In this document: in pieces, positions 29,582 to 38,429 of the stretch
Position numbering within the stretch: the stretch's first letter is position 1
Layout: each line of letters begins with the position of its first letter
Source: Salinisphaera japonica YTM-1
GTDB taxonomy: Bacteria; Pseudomonadota; Gammaproteobacteria; Nevskiales; Salinisphaeraceae
Reading direction: 5' to 3'
Assembly (NCBI RefSeq): GCF_003788585.1
Contig: NZ_AYKG01000001.1
Location: 124,001-188,000, forward strand
DNA: 64,000 nt
Notes under the pieces: generated by a model
Seen by the model: only the letters and a program-made list of their open reading frames with translations
Database searches by the model: none
What the model was told of the DNA's origin: nothing
Translations under genes and position numbers: made by a program

Positions 29582-29881
29582 ATGCAGCTTCGATGCTACG
29601 CGGAAGGCCAATCCGGCGATTGGCAAGCCATCTGTCTTGACCTGGATATCGCCGTTCAAGGCGAAACCTTCGATCAAGTTAATAGCGAACTACGAGAAGC
29701 CATCACGCTGTTTCTTGAAGAGGTTAAGGAATGCTCCCAGGCTGACCAAAAGCGGTTGCTGAGGCGACGAGCACCGTTGCGAATGCGACTGAAATACGCG
29801 TGGCTTCTGCTTAAAAACAATAGTGACGACAATGACAAATCAGAGCGTCATGAGTTTTCATATCCTGCCGCACTGGCTTAA
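29582..29881 (+). CDS. hicB: HicB-like antitoxin
   Basis: 99-residue protein with the HicB fold: MQLRCYAEGQSGDWQAICLD, then LDIAVQGETFDQVNSELREA and ITLFLEEV. This partial RNase-H-like domain (about 1-50) neutralises the toxin. The C-terminal part (RRRAPLRMRLKYAWLLLKNN) is basic and is not an obvious helix-turn-helix. Its TAA overlaps the hicA start by one base (TAATG). Here antitoxin precedes toxin, the reverse of the commonest hicAB order. It is AT-richer than its neighbours, suggesting transfer. Confidence 0.85.
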   Translation: MQLRCYAEGQSGDWQAICLDLDIAVQGETFDQVNSELREAITLFLEEVKECSQADQKRLLRRRAPLRMRLKYAWLLLKNNSDDNDKSERHEFSYPAALA

Positions 29882-30093
29882 TGCAGTTCCGAGAAGTTTT
29901 TGAAATTCTTAATGAAAATGGTTTCGAGCAAACTCGCCAAAAAGGAAGTCACTGTCAGTTTGCCGGGATGATAGGCGGCAGGAAGCGCCTCGTGACGGTT
30001 GCTTGCCACAAGCTTAGCGATGATGTGAAAAAAGGAACGCTGGCGTCTATACGACGGCAATCGGGCCTTCCGAAGAAGGCTTTTAGAAAGTAG
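29881..30093 (+). CDS. hicA: HicA-like mRNA interferase toxin
   Basis: 70-residue toxin with a double-stranded-RNA-binding-like fold that cleaves mRNA. The catalytic His is in FEQTRQKGSHCQF (the GSH motif of HicA), followed by VTVACHKLSDDVKKGTLASI and RRQSGL, both typical of the family. It is translationally coupled to hicB and ends before a strong terminator. Base composition (about half AT) differs from the GC-rich chromosome. Confidence 0.9.
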   Translation: MQFREVFEILNENGFEQTRQKGSHCQFAGMIGGRKRLVTVACHKLSDDVKKGTLASIRRQSGLPKKAFRK

Positions 30094-30137
30094 CGACGCA
30101 GCAAGTCGACGGCTCGATCCGCCCGCGCAAGTCAGAC

Positions 30138-30169
30138 AAAAAGCCGCGAGTTAGCTCGCGGCTTTTTTT
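30138..30169. terminator. Bidirectional terminator between hicA and the DUF2845 gene
   Basis: An 8-bp GC stem (GCCGCGAG / CTCGCGGC) with a TTAG loop has five A before and seven T after it, so it can end both the hicBA transcript and the leftward gspAB-DUF2845 transcript. Confidence 0.93.
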
Positions 30170-30186
30170 GTCTTGGCGACGGTGGT

Positions 30187-30777
30187 TCAGCTGCCGCGAT
30201 TACCGAGCATCACGTCAACGACGCGTGCATTGTCGAGCTCGATCAGACGGCGCAGCCGGTTGCCCCCGAAATCATACGTCCAGCGCTCGCGATACACGAA
30301 GCGGCCGCCATTGCGCGTCAGCGGATAGCTGAAACCGGGCTCATACACGCGTTTGGCGGTAATGAAATAGCCGACCTGTGTCAGCGGTGGCCCGCAGGCC
30401 TGTAGCAGTTGATATTTGGACAGTCCCGGTGTGATCAATCCCGGATCACAGTCGCCGCTAGCGGGCAAAGCGTTTTCTCTAAACCCATACCCGGCGGTAT
30501 CCACTTGTATGACACGATCGCCGCGAAACACCACGGTCTGTATCAGTCGCCGAGGGCCGGGGTTGTAGGTCCATTCGCTCATCGGCAAGCCGAAGCCCAG
30601 GCCCGAGTTGGCGATCCAACGGTCTCTGAAGTTCGGCTCTCCACAGGCCGCGATCACGTCGGCCATGGTGTCGTCGTCACGAACAAGCTGGCCGTTGCAG
30701 CGCAGCGATTGAGCCTCGGCCGCGGCACTGCAGCTCAGCGCCAAAACCACAGTCAAGCAATATATCGACGAGCGCAT
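30187..30777 (-). CDS. Secreted DUF2845-family protein
   Basis: 196-residue exported protein with a signal peptide ending in SAAAEAQS. Two related repeats follow: SLRCNGQLVRDDDTMADVIA with ACGEP, and PGLITPGLSKYQLLQACGPP. Each has a Cys pair, and each ends in a strand region (EWTYNPGPRRLIQTVVFRGD; RWTYDFGGNRLRRLIELDNA). This is the DUF2845 pattern, reminiscent of SmpA/BamE-like small domains; function unknown. The start lies 1 bp after the gspB stop, so it is co-transcribed with gspA-gspB and might serve secretion. Confidence 0.83.
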   Translation of the reverse strand: MRSSIYCLTVVLALSCSAAAEAQSLRCNGQLVRDDDTMADVIAACGEPNFRDRWIANSGLGFGLPMSEWTYNPGPRRLIQTVVFRGDRVIQVDTAGYGFRENALPASGDCDPGLITPGLSKYQLLQACGPPLTQVGYFITAKRVYEPGFSYPLTRNGGRFVYRERWTYDFGGNRLRRLIELDNARVVDVMLGNRGS

Positions 30778-30778
30778 A

Positions 30779-31537
30779 TCAACCCGGACCTGCCACGCGA
30801 TAACGCTGGCCTTGATAGCGCAGGACGGCGCCACTGGGTTCAATCTGCTCTACCGCCGGCCCGGCGGCAAGTCGCTCGCCTTCGTGATAGCGCCGTCCGT
30901 CGACCAGAATGAAACTGCGCCCGGGCACCGTGCTGTAAAGCTGGCCGTTGATCGTAATCGCGGGCGCGCTCGTTTCGTTTTGTGACATCAAGGCCGACTC
31001 GTCGGCCTGTGAGGTCGGCCCGTTGATCGCCGCGGGCTGTGTTTCACCCCGGGCATCTCTGGCCCGCGTCGTGGTCTCAGGGGCCGGTGTACTCGACGCC
31101 TCCGTCAGCGGCACATCTGAGTAGCTCACCTGCCCACCGGCATCGGGCGCAGCACTCGCCGCCGGCCGGGCTACGGTCTGGCGCGTGATCGTTGGCGGGC
31201 TGCCGGTGCCCGGCGTGTCGGGTTTCTGTTCTTGTTTGGCCGGGCCAGGCTCAGCGCCCGTCTCGTTACCCGTGTTGCTCGTGACCTGTGGTGCTGGCGT
31301 TGTCGCTTTGACTGACGGCGCAGCGGGTTCGGGGGCTGTCGGCGCGATCGCCTGCGGCCGCCAGATATAAACCACAAGTGCGACGTTGATAGCGATAAGC
31401 CCGGCGAGCAGCCACCGACCGTAGCCAGCACCGCGTCGCCGAGCGGGATCCATGGCCGCGGCGTGATGCAGGCTGCTGGCATCCCCGGCGCGACGTTCGC
31501 GCTCTGCTTTTTTTAGTGCATCAACCAGATACGACAT
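30779..31537 (-). CDS. gspB: Type II secretion system protein GspB
   Basis: 252-residue bitopic inner-membrane protein. The cytoplasmic start MSYLVDALKKAERERR is diagnostic of GspB/ExeB, followed by one transmembrane helix (about 42-60). A long Pro/Ala/Thr-rich linker crosses the periplasm. The C-terminal domain contains INGQLYSTVPGRSFILVDGR and the final strand RYQGQRYRVAG. GspB works with GspA to place the GspD secretin through peptidoglycan. 3 bp after gspA. Confidence 0.93.
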   Translation of the reverse strand: MSYLVDALKKAERERRAGDASSLHHAAAMDPARRRGAGYGRWLLAGLIAINVALVVYIWRPQAIAPTAPEPAAPSVKATTPAPQVTSNTGNETGAEPGPAKQEQKPDTPGTGSPPTITRQTVARPAASAAPDAGGQVSYSDVPLTEASSTPAPETTTRARDARGETQPAAINGPTSQADESALMSQNETSAPAITINGQLYSTVPGRSFILVDGRRYHEGERLAAGPAVEQIEPSGAVLRYQGQRYRVAGPG

Positions 31538-31540
31538 AGA

Positions 31541-33358
31541 TCAGCCGTTCTTGACCGTGCCCAGCGACGGCGTGCCCGGCGAGGCCACCGCGCCGTTGAG
31601 CATCATCTGGGTTCGCGGGCCGGCGAGGCCATCGTCTTCAAGGCCTTGTCGGGCCTGAAAGGCGCGTAATCGCTGGCCAAGCGCCGCGTCGTAAACCGGT
31701 GAGGCTTTGCCGGCCCGAGACTCCGGATTCTTGCCGTCGATACGATCCAGGCGATCCCGTAACCAGACAACAGCGCTGCCGACCGAGCCGGGCCGAATCA
31801 AGCGCACGCCGGCATCGGCGCGCCAGACGATACGCACGCGGCCGCCCCAGTGCTGTTCCAGCGCCTGGCGCGTGATGTCCCGAGTGCCATCGCTGCCGAC
31901 GATCGTTGCCTTTTCGTCACTTAGAGCCGTCAACAACACTGTCTGGCGTTCGCCATCGATGTCCAGGGCGATCAATGCCGGGCGGTTGTAGCGGGCGACG
32001 ATCGCCAGGCTCGGATCATCATCCAGGCATCGCAGATCACCGATCCGTAGTTTTTCACACTGGCTCTGTACATCGGCGCCGAACACGCCCCACAGCCTAA
32101 GCAGCTGGCTCATCTTGGCGTTGCCTTCAGGCAGTGTTTCCTTGTCGCCCTGCTCGTCCGCGCCGGGCGCGCCGATCTTGCTGTCCTTGTCCGGCTGTGA
32201 TGCAGCACTCGTGTTTTTTTCGGGTCGGCTGTCATCCGCGTTCTCATCGTCGCTGGAGGCGGCTTGCGACGTCGTCTTGCCAGACGCTGGCTCACTAGCG
32301 TCTTGTGCGTCCGTGATTTTTTCTGGCGTGTCATCTCCCGATGTATCTGGCGCGTTTTTATCCGACGGGGTACCCGTGGCGGCTTTCTCGTTGCCCTGGG
32401 TCACTGGCGGTGCATCGACTGTTTTTTCGGCCGCGTTGGTCAAGGGAATATCCGGCAGCCACGCCAGCAGAACGACCGCGATACCGGCCGCCAGCAGGCC
32501 GGTAGGCAGCGCCAGACGCCAGCCGCCACGAAACAGCCGCAGGTAGCGTGGTGGCAGGCATTCATAGGCCGCGCGCAACACGGTGGCAGCGCCGATCTGT
32601 GATTGGCTGTGGGCATAAGCGCCCATGAGCGCACGTTCGCAGACCATGTTGATCAGGCGCGGCACGCCACCGGTTACTGTGCGCAGTGCAATAGTCGCCG
32701 TGCTCGTGAACAGATGCTGTGGCCCGTTCGCGCAAGCCAGCCGGTGCTGGACATAGGAGCGGGTTTCGGCCGTATTCAGCGGCTTGAGAACAAAACGCGC
32801 GGTGATGCGCTGGGATAGTTGGCGCAGATCGTGGCGGGCCAGCAAATCGCCCAGCTCGGGCTGGCCGACGAGAATGATGCGCAACAGCTTATGACGGTGT
32901 GTTTCCAGATTCGTCAGCAGCCGCAGCTGCTCGAGCACGTCGCGCGAGAGATTCTGTGCCTCATCCACGATGAGCACCGTGCGCCGGTTGGCGGCATGTG
33001 CCTTGAGCAGGTGAGCGTTGAGACGATCAGTCAACGATTTGAGGCTGGCCATCGGGTCACGGCCGTTGATTACGCCGAGCTCATCGCAGATGCTGGCCAC
33101 GAACTCACGCACTTCGAGTTGTGGATTCCAGCAGAGTGCGATATCCAGATCCGCCAGTTCGCTATCAACCACGGCCCGGATGAGGGTGGTCTTGCCGGTA
33201 CCGACCTCGCCGATAAGCGAGACGAAACCGCCGTGCTCGCCCGCGCCATACAGCAGATGCGCCAACGCTTCGCGATGGCTTTCACTGAGATACAGAAACG
33301 CCGGGTCAGGCGTCACTGCAAACGGGTAGTCTTCGAATCCGAAATAACGCAGATACAT
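31541..33358 (-). CDS. gspA: Type II secretion ATPase GspA/ExeA with peptidoglycan-binding domain
   Basis: 605 residues. Cytoplasmic AAA ATPase (about 1-270): MYLRYFGFEDYPFAVTPDP, Walker A GEVGTGKTT, Walker B LIVDEAQNLS and GVPRLINMVCERAL. A transmembrane helix (about 285-303) and a very acidic, Ser/Asp/Lys-rich linker follow (about 310-420). The periplasmic C-terminus ends in a PG_binding_1 domain (LGQRLRAFQARQGLEDDGLA). It remodels peptidoglycan for secretin assembly. Divergent from gspC across 156 bp. Confidence 0.94.
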   Translation of the reverse strand: MYLRYFGFEDYPFAVTPDPAFLYLSESHREALAHLLYGAGEHGGFVSLIGEVGTGKTTLIRAVVDSELADLDIALCWNPQLEVREFVASICDELGVINGRDPMASLKSLTDRLNAHLLKAHAANRRTVLIVDEAQNLSRDVLEQLRLLTNLETHRHKLLRIILVGQPELGDLLARHDLRQLSQRITARFVLKPLNTAETRSYVQHRLACANGPQHLFTSTATIALRTVTGGVPRLINMVCERALMGAYAHSQSQIGAATVLRAAYECLPPRYLRLFRGGWRLALPTGLLAAGIAVVLLAWLPDIPLTNAAEKTVDAPPVTQGNEKAATGTPSDKNAPDTSGDDTPEKITDAQDASEPASGKTTSQAASSDDENADDSRPEKNTSAASQPDKDSKIGAPGADEQGDKETLPEGNAKMSQLLRLWGVFGADVQSQCEKLRIGDLRCLDDDPSLAIVARYNRPALIALDIDGERQTVLLTALSDEKATIVGSDGTRDITRQALEQHWGGRVRIVWRADAGVRLIRPGSVGSAVVWLRDRLDRIDGKNPESRAGKASPVYDAALGQRLRAFQARQGLEDDGLAGPRTQMMLNGAVASPGTPSLGTVKNG

Positions 33359-33514
33359 CGGTTTAGGTGGCGCCGATATTCAGCGCTAGTCTACGCGCCC
33401 CGGCTCAGGCGGCAAACACGACTATCGCCCAAGAGTAAAAGCCTCGGTCGCACGGGCACGTCTGGGACTTTTGGATACATCGCATTGCCTTATTAGAACT
33501 GTAGACTCGGGAGT

Positions 33515-34465
33515 ATGGCCTTGGAACTTTCATCGGACGCGCAGCGTTGGCTGTCGCGGCTACCCGAATTCGTCAATATCGTGCTGGTCGCCGCGCTGGG
33601 GCTGGCGCTGGCTCAGCTGTTCTGGCTGGTCTGGCCCGAGCCCGCACCCGAGGTGATCGCGCCTTCGCAGGCGGGCGGCGCGGCCGGGGCCAAGCCGGCC
33701 GAACGGATCGATGTCTCGGCGATCGCTGGCGCGCATCTGTTCGGAGAGCAGACCGTGGCAAGCGCCGAGCTCGAGCGGCAGAAAGAGCTCAACGCCCCAG
33801 AAACCCAGCTCAATCTGGAGCTGACCGGCATCATCGCCGATCGTGATGGCAGTCGCTCGCGTGCGCTGATCAAGGATCAGAAAGGCAAGCAGGACGGCTA
33901 TCGCGTCGACGAGCAGATCGTTTCCGGCGTGAAACTCCGGGCGATCTATGCGGATCGCGTCATACTCGATCGCAGCGGGCGTCTGGAAACGTTAACTCTG
34001 GAAAGTGTAAAAAAGGCACAATCGATGACCGGGCTCACACGGCGCCCGGCCGAGCGCGCCGGCACACAGACTGCGGCCGCCGCGACATCCAGCCGCGGCG
34101 CTGCCACGGCCGATGCCGAGCCAGCCGAGGCCCAGGGTGTGTCATCAGAGCTTGAGGCCAAGCTGTCCGATGTTCGCCGCGAGATCATGGCCAACCCGGC
34201 CAACGCACAGCGTTACATCCGGTTGCGGCCGGCTCGCCAAGACGGCAGTCTCGTCGGCTATCGTATTTTTCCGGGTCAAGACAACACACTGTTCAAACAG
34301 GCAGGGCTACAAAGTGGGGAACTTGTGACTGCGATCAACGGGCAACCGCTCAATAATCCGGCGGCATCGTTGAAGATGCTCGGCAATCTTGCCAAGGCCG
34401 GCAGCGCCACAATCACCGTCGAAAACGACGGTGCCTCTCGTACGGTCGAAGTGAACTTCCAATGA
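33515..34465 (+). CDS. gspC: Type II secretion system protein GspC
   Basis: 316-residue inner-membrane protein linking platform and secretin. One N-terminal transmembrane helix (about 18-39), a homology region that binds GspD (about 60-180; NLELTGIIADRDGSRSRALI), a Thr/Ala-rich linker, and a C-terminal PDZ domain (YRIFPGQDNTLFKQAGLQSG, DLVTAING-type loop reads ELVTAINGQPL). The PDZ helps choose substrates. Overlaps gspD by four bases. Confidence 0.93.
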   Translation: MALELSSDAQRWLSRLPEFVNIVLVAALGLALAQLFWLVWPEPAPEVIAPSQAGGAAGAKPAERIDVSAIAGAHLFGEQTVASAELERQKELNAPETQLNLELTGIIADRDGSRSRALIKDQKGKQDGYRVDEQIVSGVKLRAIYADRVILDRSGRLETLTLESVKKAQSMTGLTRRPAERAGTQTAAAATSSRGAATADAEPAEAQGVSSELEAKLSDVRREIMANPANAQRYIRLRPARQDGSLVGYRIFPGQDNTLFKQAGLQSGELVTAINGQPLNNPAASLKMLGNLAKAGSATITVENDGASRTVEVNFQ

Positions 34466-36717
34466 GCGCACGCACCGTATCCCGTTATGTAACCGCGCCC
34501 TTGCGCCCTGCTGCGATCGGCCTGTCGCTCACGCTGGCGGCTTCGTTCGTCGCTCCCCCGATCGTGCTTGCCCAGGGCACCACGCCGGCCGGTGTCGAAG
34601 CCGTCGACAACGACACGTTCACCCTGAATCTCAAAGAAGCAGACATCACCACGCTGATCGCGACCGTGAGTGAGGTGACCGGGCGTAACTTCGTGGTTGA
34701 CCCGCGCGTCAAGGGCGATGTGACGGTGCTGTCGAACCAGTCGATGACGCCGACCGAGCTGTATCAGACGTTTCTTTCGGTACTCGACGTACACGGTTTC
34801 TCGGCGATCCCCTCGGGCGAGGTGACCAAGATCATCCCGCAGATCAACGCCAAGCAGGACGGCGGCTTCGGCGGCTCCGGCGTTGTCACCAACGAAAACG
34901 TGGTGACCAAGGTTCTGCACGTCGACAACGTCCCGGCCGATCAACTGGTGCCGATTCTGCGCCCGCTGGTGCCGCAATACGGCCATCTGGCGGCCTATTC
35001 AGCTTCGAACTCGCTCGTGATCTCCGACCGGGAGGCCAACGTCGAGCGCCTGACACAGATCGTGCGTCGAATCGATTCCAACGGCGTGTCCAGCGTCGAT
35101 CAAGTGCAGTTGACTAACGCCAACGCCAGTGATGTCGCCGAGGCGATCGGCAAATTACGGGGCGGTGACAAAAACGCCGCGACCAACGTGGTCGCCCTGG
35201 ATCGAACCAACAGCCTCTTGATCAGCGGCAGCTCGCGTGAGCGGTCCAAGCTGCGCGATGTGATCCAGCGCATGGACACCAAATCACAGGATGCCGGCGA
35301 TACCGCCGTGATCTATCTCAACTATGCCGATGCAGAAACGCTGGCGCCGGTGCTTCAGGCTTATGCCACCGGCCAGAGCTACTCCTCGGGCAACTCGCGC
35401 AATCGCGGCTTGAGCAACACCGGCAGCAGCTTTGGTGGCAACAACGGCGGCGGCGGTTTCGGCGGCGGCGGACGTAACAGCAGCGGCTTTGGCAACAGCG
35501 GCGGCGGCATCAATCGAGGCTCAGGCAACAGCGGCGGCAATATTCAGGGCATCTCAGGGGGCGAGGATAGCGATGTCGCCGTCATCGCCGAATCGGGGGC
35601 CAACGCGCTGATCATTCATGCCCCCGCCGACAAGATGGGCAAGATCAAGCACATCATCGAAAAGCTTGATATCCGCCGCGGCCAGGTACTGGTCGAAGGC
35701 ATCATTGCCGAGATCGGTATCCAGCAGACCAAGAACCTGGGCATCAATATCGCGGCGCTGAAGAACAGCGGTCCGGCCGCGGCCAGCATTCTCAACGCCG
35801 ACACCTTGACCGCGGTGGGCCAGGCTGCGGCCAGCGGCACGCCGCTGAACCTGATCCAGCAGGGTCTGAACGTGGCACTCGGCAGCACCGACGGCGCAGT
35901 CAACTTCGCGCTGTTGGTCAACGCCCTGTCCAACACGGTCGATACGAACGTGCTCTCCACGCCGTCGCTGATCACCCGCGACAACGAAGAGGCCCAGATC
36001 CGTGTCGGCCAGCGCGTGCCCTTTGTTACCGGTAGTTTCACCACCGGCGTGAGCGGTGGCGGTGGCAACAGCGTCAACCCGTTCCAGACGGTTGATCGTG
36101 AAGATGTCGGCCTGCAGCTGGCCTTCATCCCGCAGATCAGCGCGGGCGACACGATCCAGCTGACCATCGACGAAGAGATATCGAGCATCGCGCCCAGCGC
36201 CCAGCAATCCAACCAGGATGCCGGCCTGATCACGAACAGCCGTACACTGCAGACCGCGGTTGAGGTGAAGAACGGCCAGATCCTGGTGCTTGGCGGCCTG
36301 ATCGACAACAATCTGAACGTCACGCGGAACAAGGTGCCGGTGCTGGGCGATATCCCGCTGCTGGGCGCGTTGTTCCGTTACAACGCGGTCAATCGCAACA
36401 AGCGCAACCTGCTGAATTTCATCCGTCCGACCATTCTGCGCGGCGACGGCGAATCGAAGGCCTACAGCGCCGAGAAATATCGCTATCTGCGCTCGTTGCA
36501 GCTCGACCAGACCCAGAAGCGCCTGCCGCTCATGGGCAACGAGGAACGACGCCCGCAGCTTCCTCAGATGGAAGACTTCAAGGGCGGCACCAACGCCTCG
36601 GCCCGGTTCAACAACGCGGGTGACAACGATCTGGGCCGCCCGCAATCCCGGCTGCCTGATGACCGAGCGCGTGAGAACACCCCGGCCACCGACAAACGCC
36701 GAGGGGATTCGTTCTGA
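34462..36717 (+). CDS. gspD: Type II secretion secretin GspD
   Basis: 751-residue outer-membrane channel. A signal peptide ends near VLAQG. The N0 domain (TFTLNLKEADITTLIATVSE) and the N1-N3 ring domains follow; N3 carries a long Gly/Asn/Ser-rich loop (about 305-365). The secretin core holds VPFVTGSF and VGLQLAFIPQI, then GGLIDNN and VPVLGDIPLLGALF. A C-terminal S-like tail may bind a pilotin; no pilotin gene is seen nearby. ATG overlaps gspC by 4 bp. Confidence 0.96.
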   Translation: MSARTVSRYVTAPLRPAAIGLSLTLAASFVAPPIVLAQGTTPAGVEAVDNDTFTLNLKEADITTLIATVSEVTGRNFVVDPRVKGDVTVLSNQSMTPTELYQTFLSVLDVHGFSAIPSGEVTKIIPQINAKQDGGFGGSGVVTNENVVTKVLHVDNVPADQLVPILRPLVPQYGHLAAYSASNSLVISDREANVERLTQIVRRIDSNGVSSVDQVQLTNANASDVAEAIGKLRGGDKNAATNVVALDRTNSLLISGSSRERSKLRDVIQRMDTKSQDAGDTAVIYLNYADAETLAPVLQAYATGQSYSSGNSRNRGLSNTGSSFGGNNGGGGFGGGGRNSSGFGNSGGGINRGSGNSGGNIQGISGGEDSDVAVIAESGANALIIHAPADKMGKIKHIIEKLDIRRGQVLVEGIIAEIGIQQTKNLGINIAALKNSGPAAASILNADTLTAVGQAAASGTPLNLIQQGLNVALGSTDGAVNFALLVNALSNTVDTNVLSTPSLITRDNEEAQIRVGQRVPFVTGSFTTGVSGGGGNSVNPFQTVDREDVGLQLAFIPQISAGDTIQLTIDEEISSIAPSAQQSNQDAGLITNSRTLQTAVEVKNGQILVLGGLIDNNLNVTRNKVPVLGDIPLLGALFRYNAVNRNKRNLLNFIRPTILRGDGESKAYSAEKYRYLRSLQLDQTQKRLPLMGNEERRPQLPQMEDFKGGTNASARFNNAGDNDLGRPQSRLPDDRARENTPATDKRRGDSF

Positions 36718-36736
36718 TGACCAGGAGCGATCAGCC

Positions 36737-38308
36737 ATGAGTGACAACGCCGAAGAGCTGACCCTGACGCCGCTGGCCGCCGAGCACGGCGCCATCGACA
36801 ACGATGCGGCCATCGGCGAGCCGGCTGAGGCGCCGGCCCGCCTGGAACGGCTGTCGTTCGCGTTCGCGCGCCGCCACGGCGTCATGCTCGGCGACTGGGA
36901 CGAGGCCAGCGTCAACGTCATTGCCCGTGATCCGGTCAACGCCACGGCCCTGCTCGAGGTGCGTCGGCACACCAAGCGTCGCCTGAAAGTTGAGCGCGTA
37001 TCCGCGGCGGCGTTCGAAGCGATGCTCCAGAACGATTATGAAAACCGCGACAACGAATCCAGCCAGATCGTCGAGGGCATGGACGACGACATGGATCTCT
37101 CGGATGCCGCGCGGGCGCTGTCCGAGCCGGCCGATCTGCTGGAATCCTCGGACGATGCGCCGATCATCCGACTGATCAACGCCCTGCTGACCGAGGCGAT
37201 CAAGGAAAACACCTCGGATATCCATATCGAGCCGTTCGAGTCACGCCTGACAGTGCGGTTTCGTGTCGACGGCGTGCTGCGCGAAGTGTTGAACCCGCCG
37301 CGCCAGCTGGCCCCACGGCTGATCTCGCGCGTCAAGGTCATGGCCAAGCTGGATATCGCCGAAAAACGCATTCCCCAGGACGGGCGTATTTCGGTACGTA
37401 TCGCCGGGCGGCCGGTCGATGTGCGTGTATCCACGATTCCGTCCGGCACCGGTGAGCGCGTGGTCATGCGGCTGCTCGACAAACAGGCCGGCCGGCTGGA
37501 TCTGCCGCATCTGGGCATGCCGCGTGAAACGCTCGATGCCATGGACGAGCTGGTCCACAAGCCCCACGGCATCATTCTGGTCACCGGGCCGACCGGCTCG
37601 GGCAAGACCACCACGCTCTATGCCGGCATCACGCGGATCAACGACCGGACCCGTAACATCATGACGGTCGAGGACCCCATCGAGTATTACCTCGACGGCA
37701 TCGGTCAGACCCAGGTCAACACCAAGGTCGACATGAGCTTTGCCCGTGGTCTGCGCGCGATCCTGCGCCAGGACCCGGACGTGGTGATGATCGGTGAGAT
37801 TCGTGACCTGGAGACCGCTGAAATCGCGGTGCAGGCCTCGCTGACCGGTCATCTGGTGCTCTCGACGCTGCATACCAACACCGCGGTGGGCGCGATCGCC
37901 CGGCTACGCGACATGGGCGTGGAGCCGTTTCTGTTGTCATCCTCGATCATCGGCATCATGGCGCAGCGGCTCGTGCGCACGCTCTGCCACGAGTGCAAGA
38001 CGCCCTACACCGCGGATCGGCGCGAATGCGAGTTGCTCAAGGCCGATCCGGAAACCCCGCCCACCCTGCACCGCCCCGGCGGCTGCGAGGCCTGTGGCCA
38101 CAGCGGTTTCAAAGGCCGGACCGGTATCTATGAGCTGGTCGTGATCGATGACGAACTGCGCAACATGATCCACGAACAGGCCGCCGAGCATGCCCTCGAA
38201 GCTCAGGCACGTAAATCCACGCCGAGTATTCGTGCTGACGGGCGCGCCAACGTGCTGGCGGGCAACACCACGCTGGAAGAAGTCCTGCGGGTCACGCGTG
38301 AAGGTTGA
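36737..38308 (+). CDS. gspE: Type II secretion ATPase GspE
   Basis: 523-residue hexameric ATPase driving pseudopilus assembly. N-terminal domain binds GspL. Walker A GPTGSGKTTT at about 284-293, Asp box EDPIEYYLDGIGQTQV, Walker B-type MIGEIRDLETAEIA, His box TGHLVLSTLHTN. A four-Cys zinc site is formed by CHEC and CEACGHSGFKGRTG. ATG at 36737 follows AGGAG; the frame to 36620 lies inside gspD. gspF follows after an unusually long 121-bp gap. Confidence 0.96.
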   Translation: MSDNAEELTLTPLAAEHGAIDNDAAIGEPAEAPARLERLSFAFARRHGVMLGDWDEASVNVIARDPVNATALLEVRRHTKRRLKVERVSAAAFEAMLQNDYENRDNESSQIVEGMDDDMDLSDAARALSEPADLLESSDDAPIIRLINALLTEAIKENTSDIHIEPFESRLTVRFRVDGVLREVLNPPRQLAPRLISRVKVMAKLDIAEKRIPQDGRISVRIAGRPVDVRVSTIPSGTGERVVMRLLDKQAGRLDLPHLGMPRETLDAMDELVHKPHGIILVTGPTGSGKTTTLYAGITRINDRTRNIMTVEDPIEYYLDGIGQTQVNTKVDMSFARGLRAILRQDPDVVMIGEIRDLETAEIAVQASLTGHLVLSTLHTNTAVGAIARLRDMGVEPFLLSSSIIGIMAQRLVRTLCHECKTPYTADRRECELLKADPETPPTLHRPGGCEACGHSGFKGRTGIYELVVIDDELRNMIHEQAAEHALEAQARKSTPSIRADGRANVLAGNTTLEEVLRVTREG

Positions 38309-38429
38309 GGCCGATCACCTGACCGACCAGCCGTGCATCGGCCATGTTCGCCGCGCTGGCGGCCGGCTGTGCTACGCGTATGGCGTGAGCCGTGCATCGC
38401 GCGCGGCCCGACACGGGCACTAGACTCTT

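Noticed and set aside
35554-36975. 473-codon minus-strand frame opposite gspD and gspE
   Set aside because: Crosses two real genes on the other strand and resembles no protein family.
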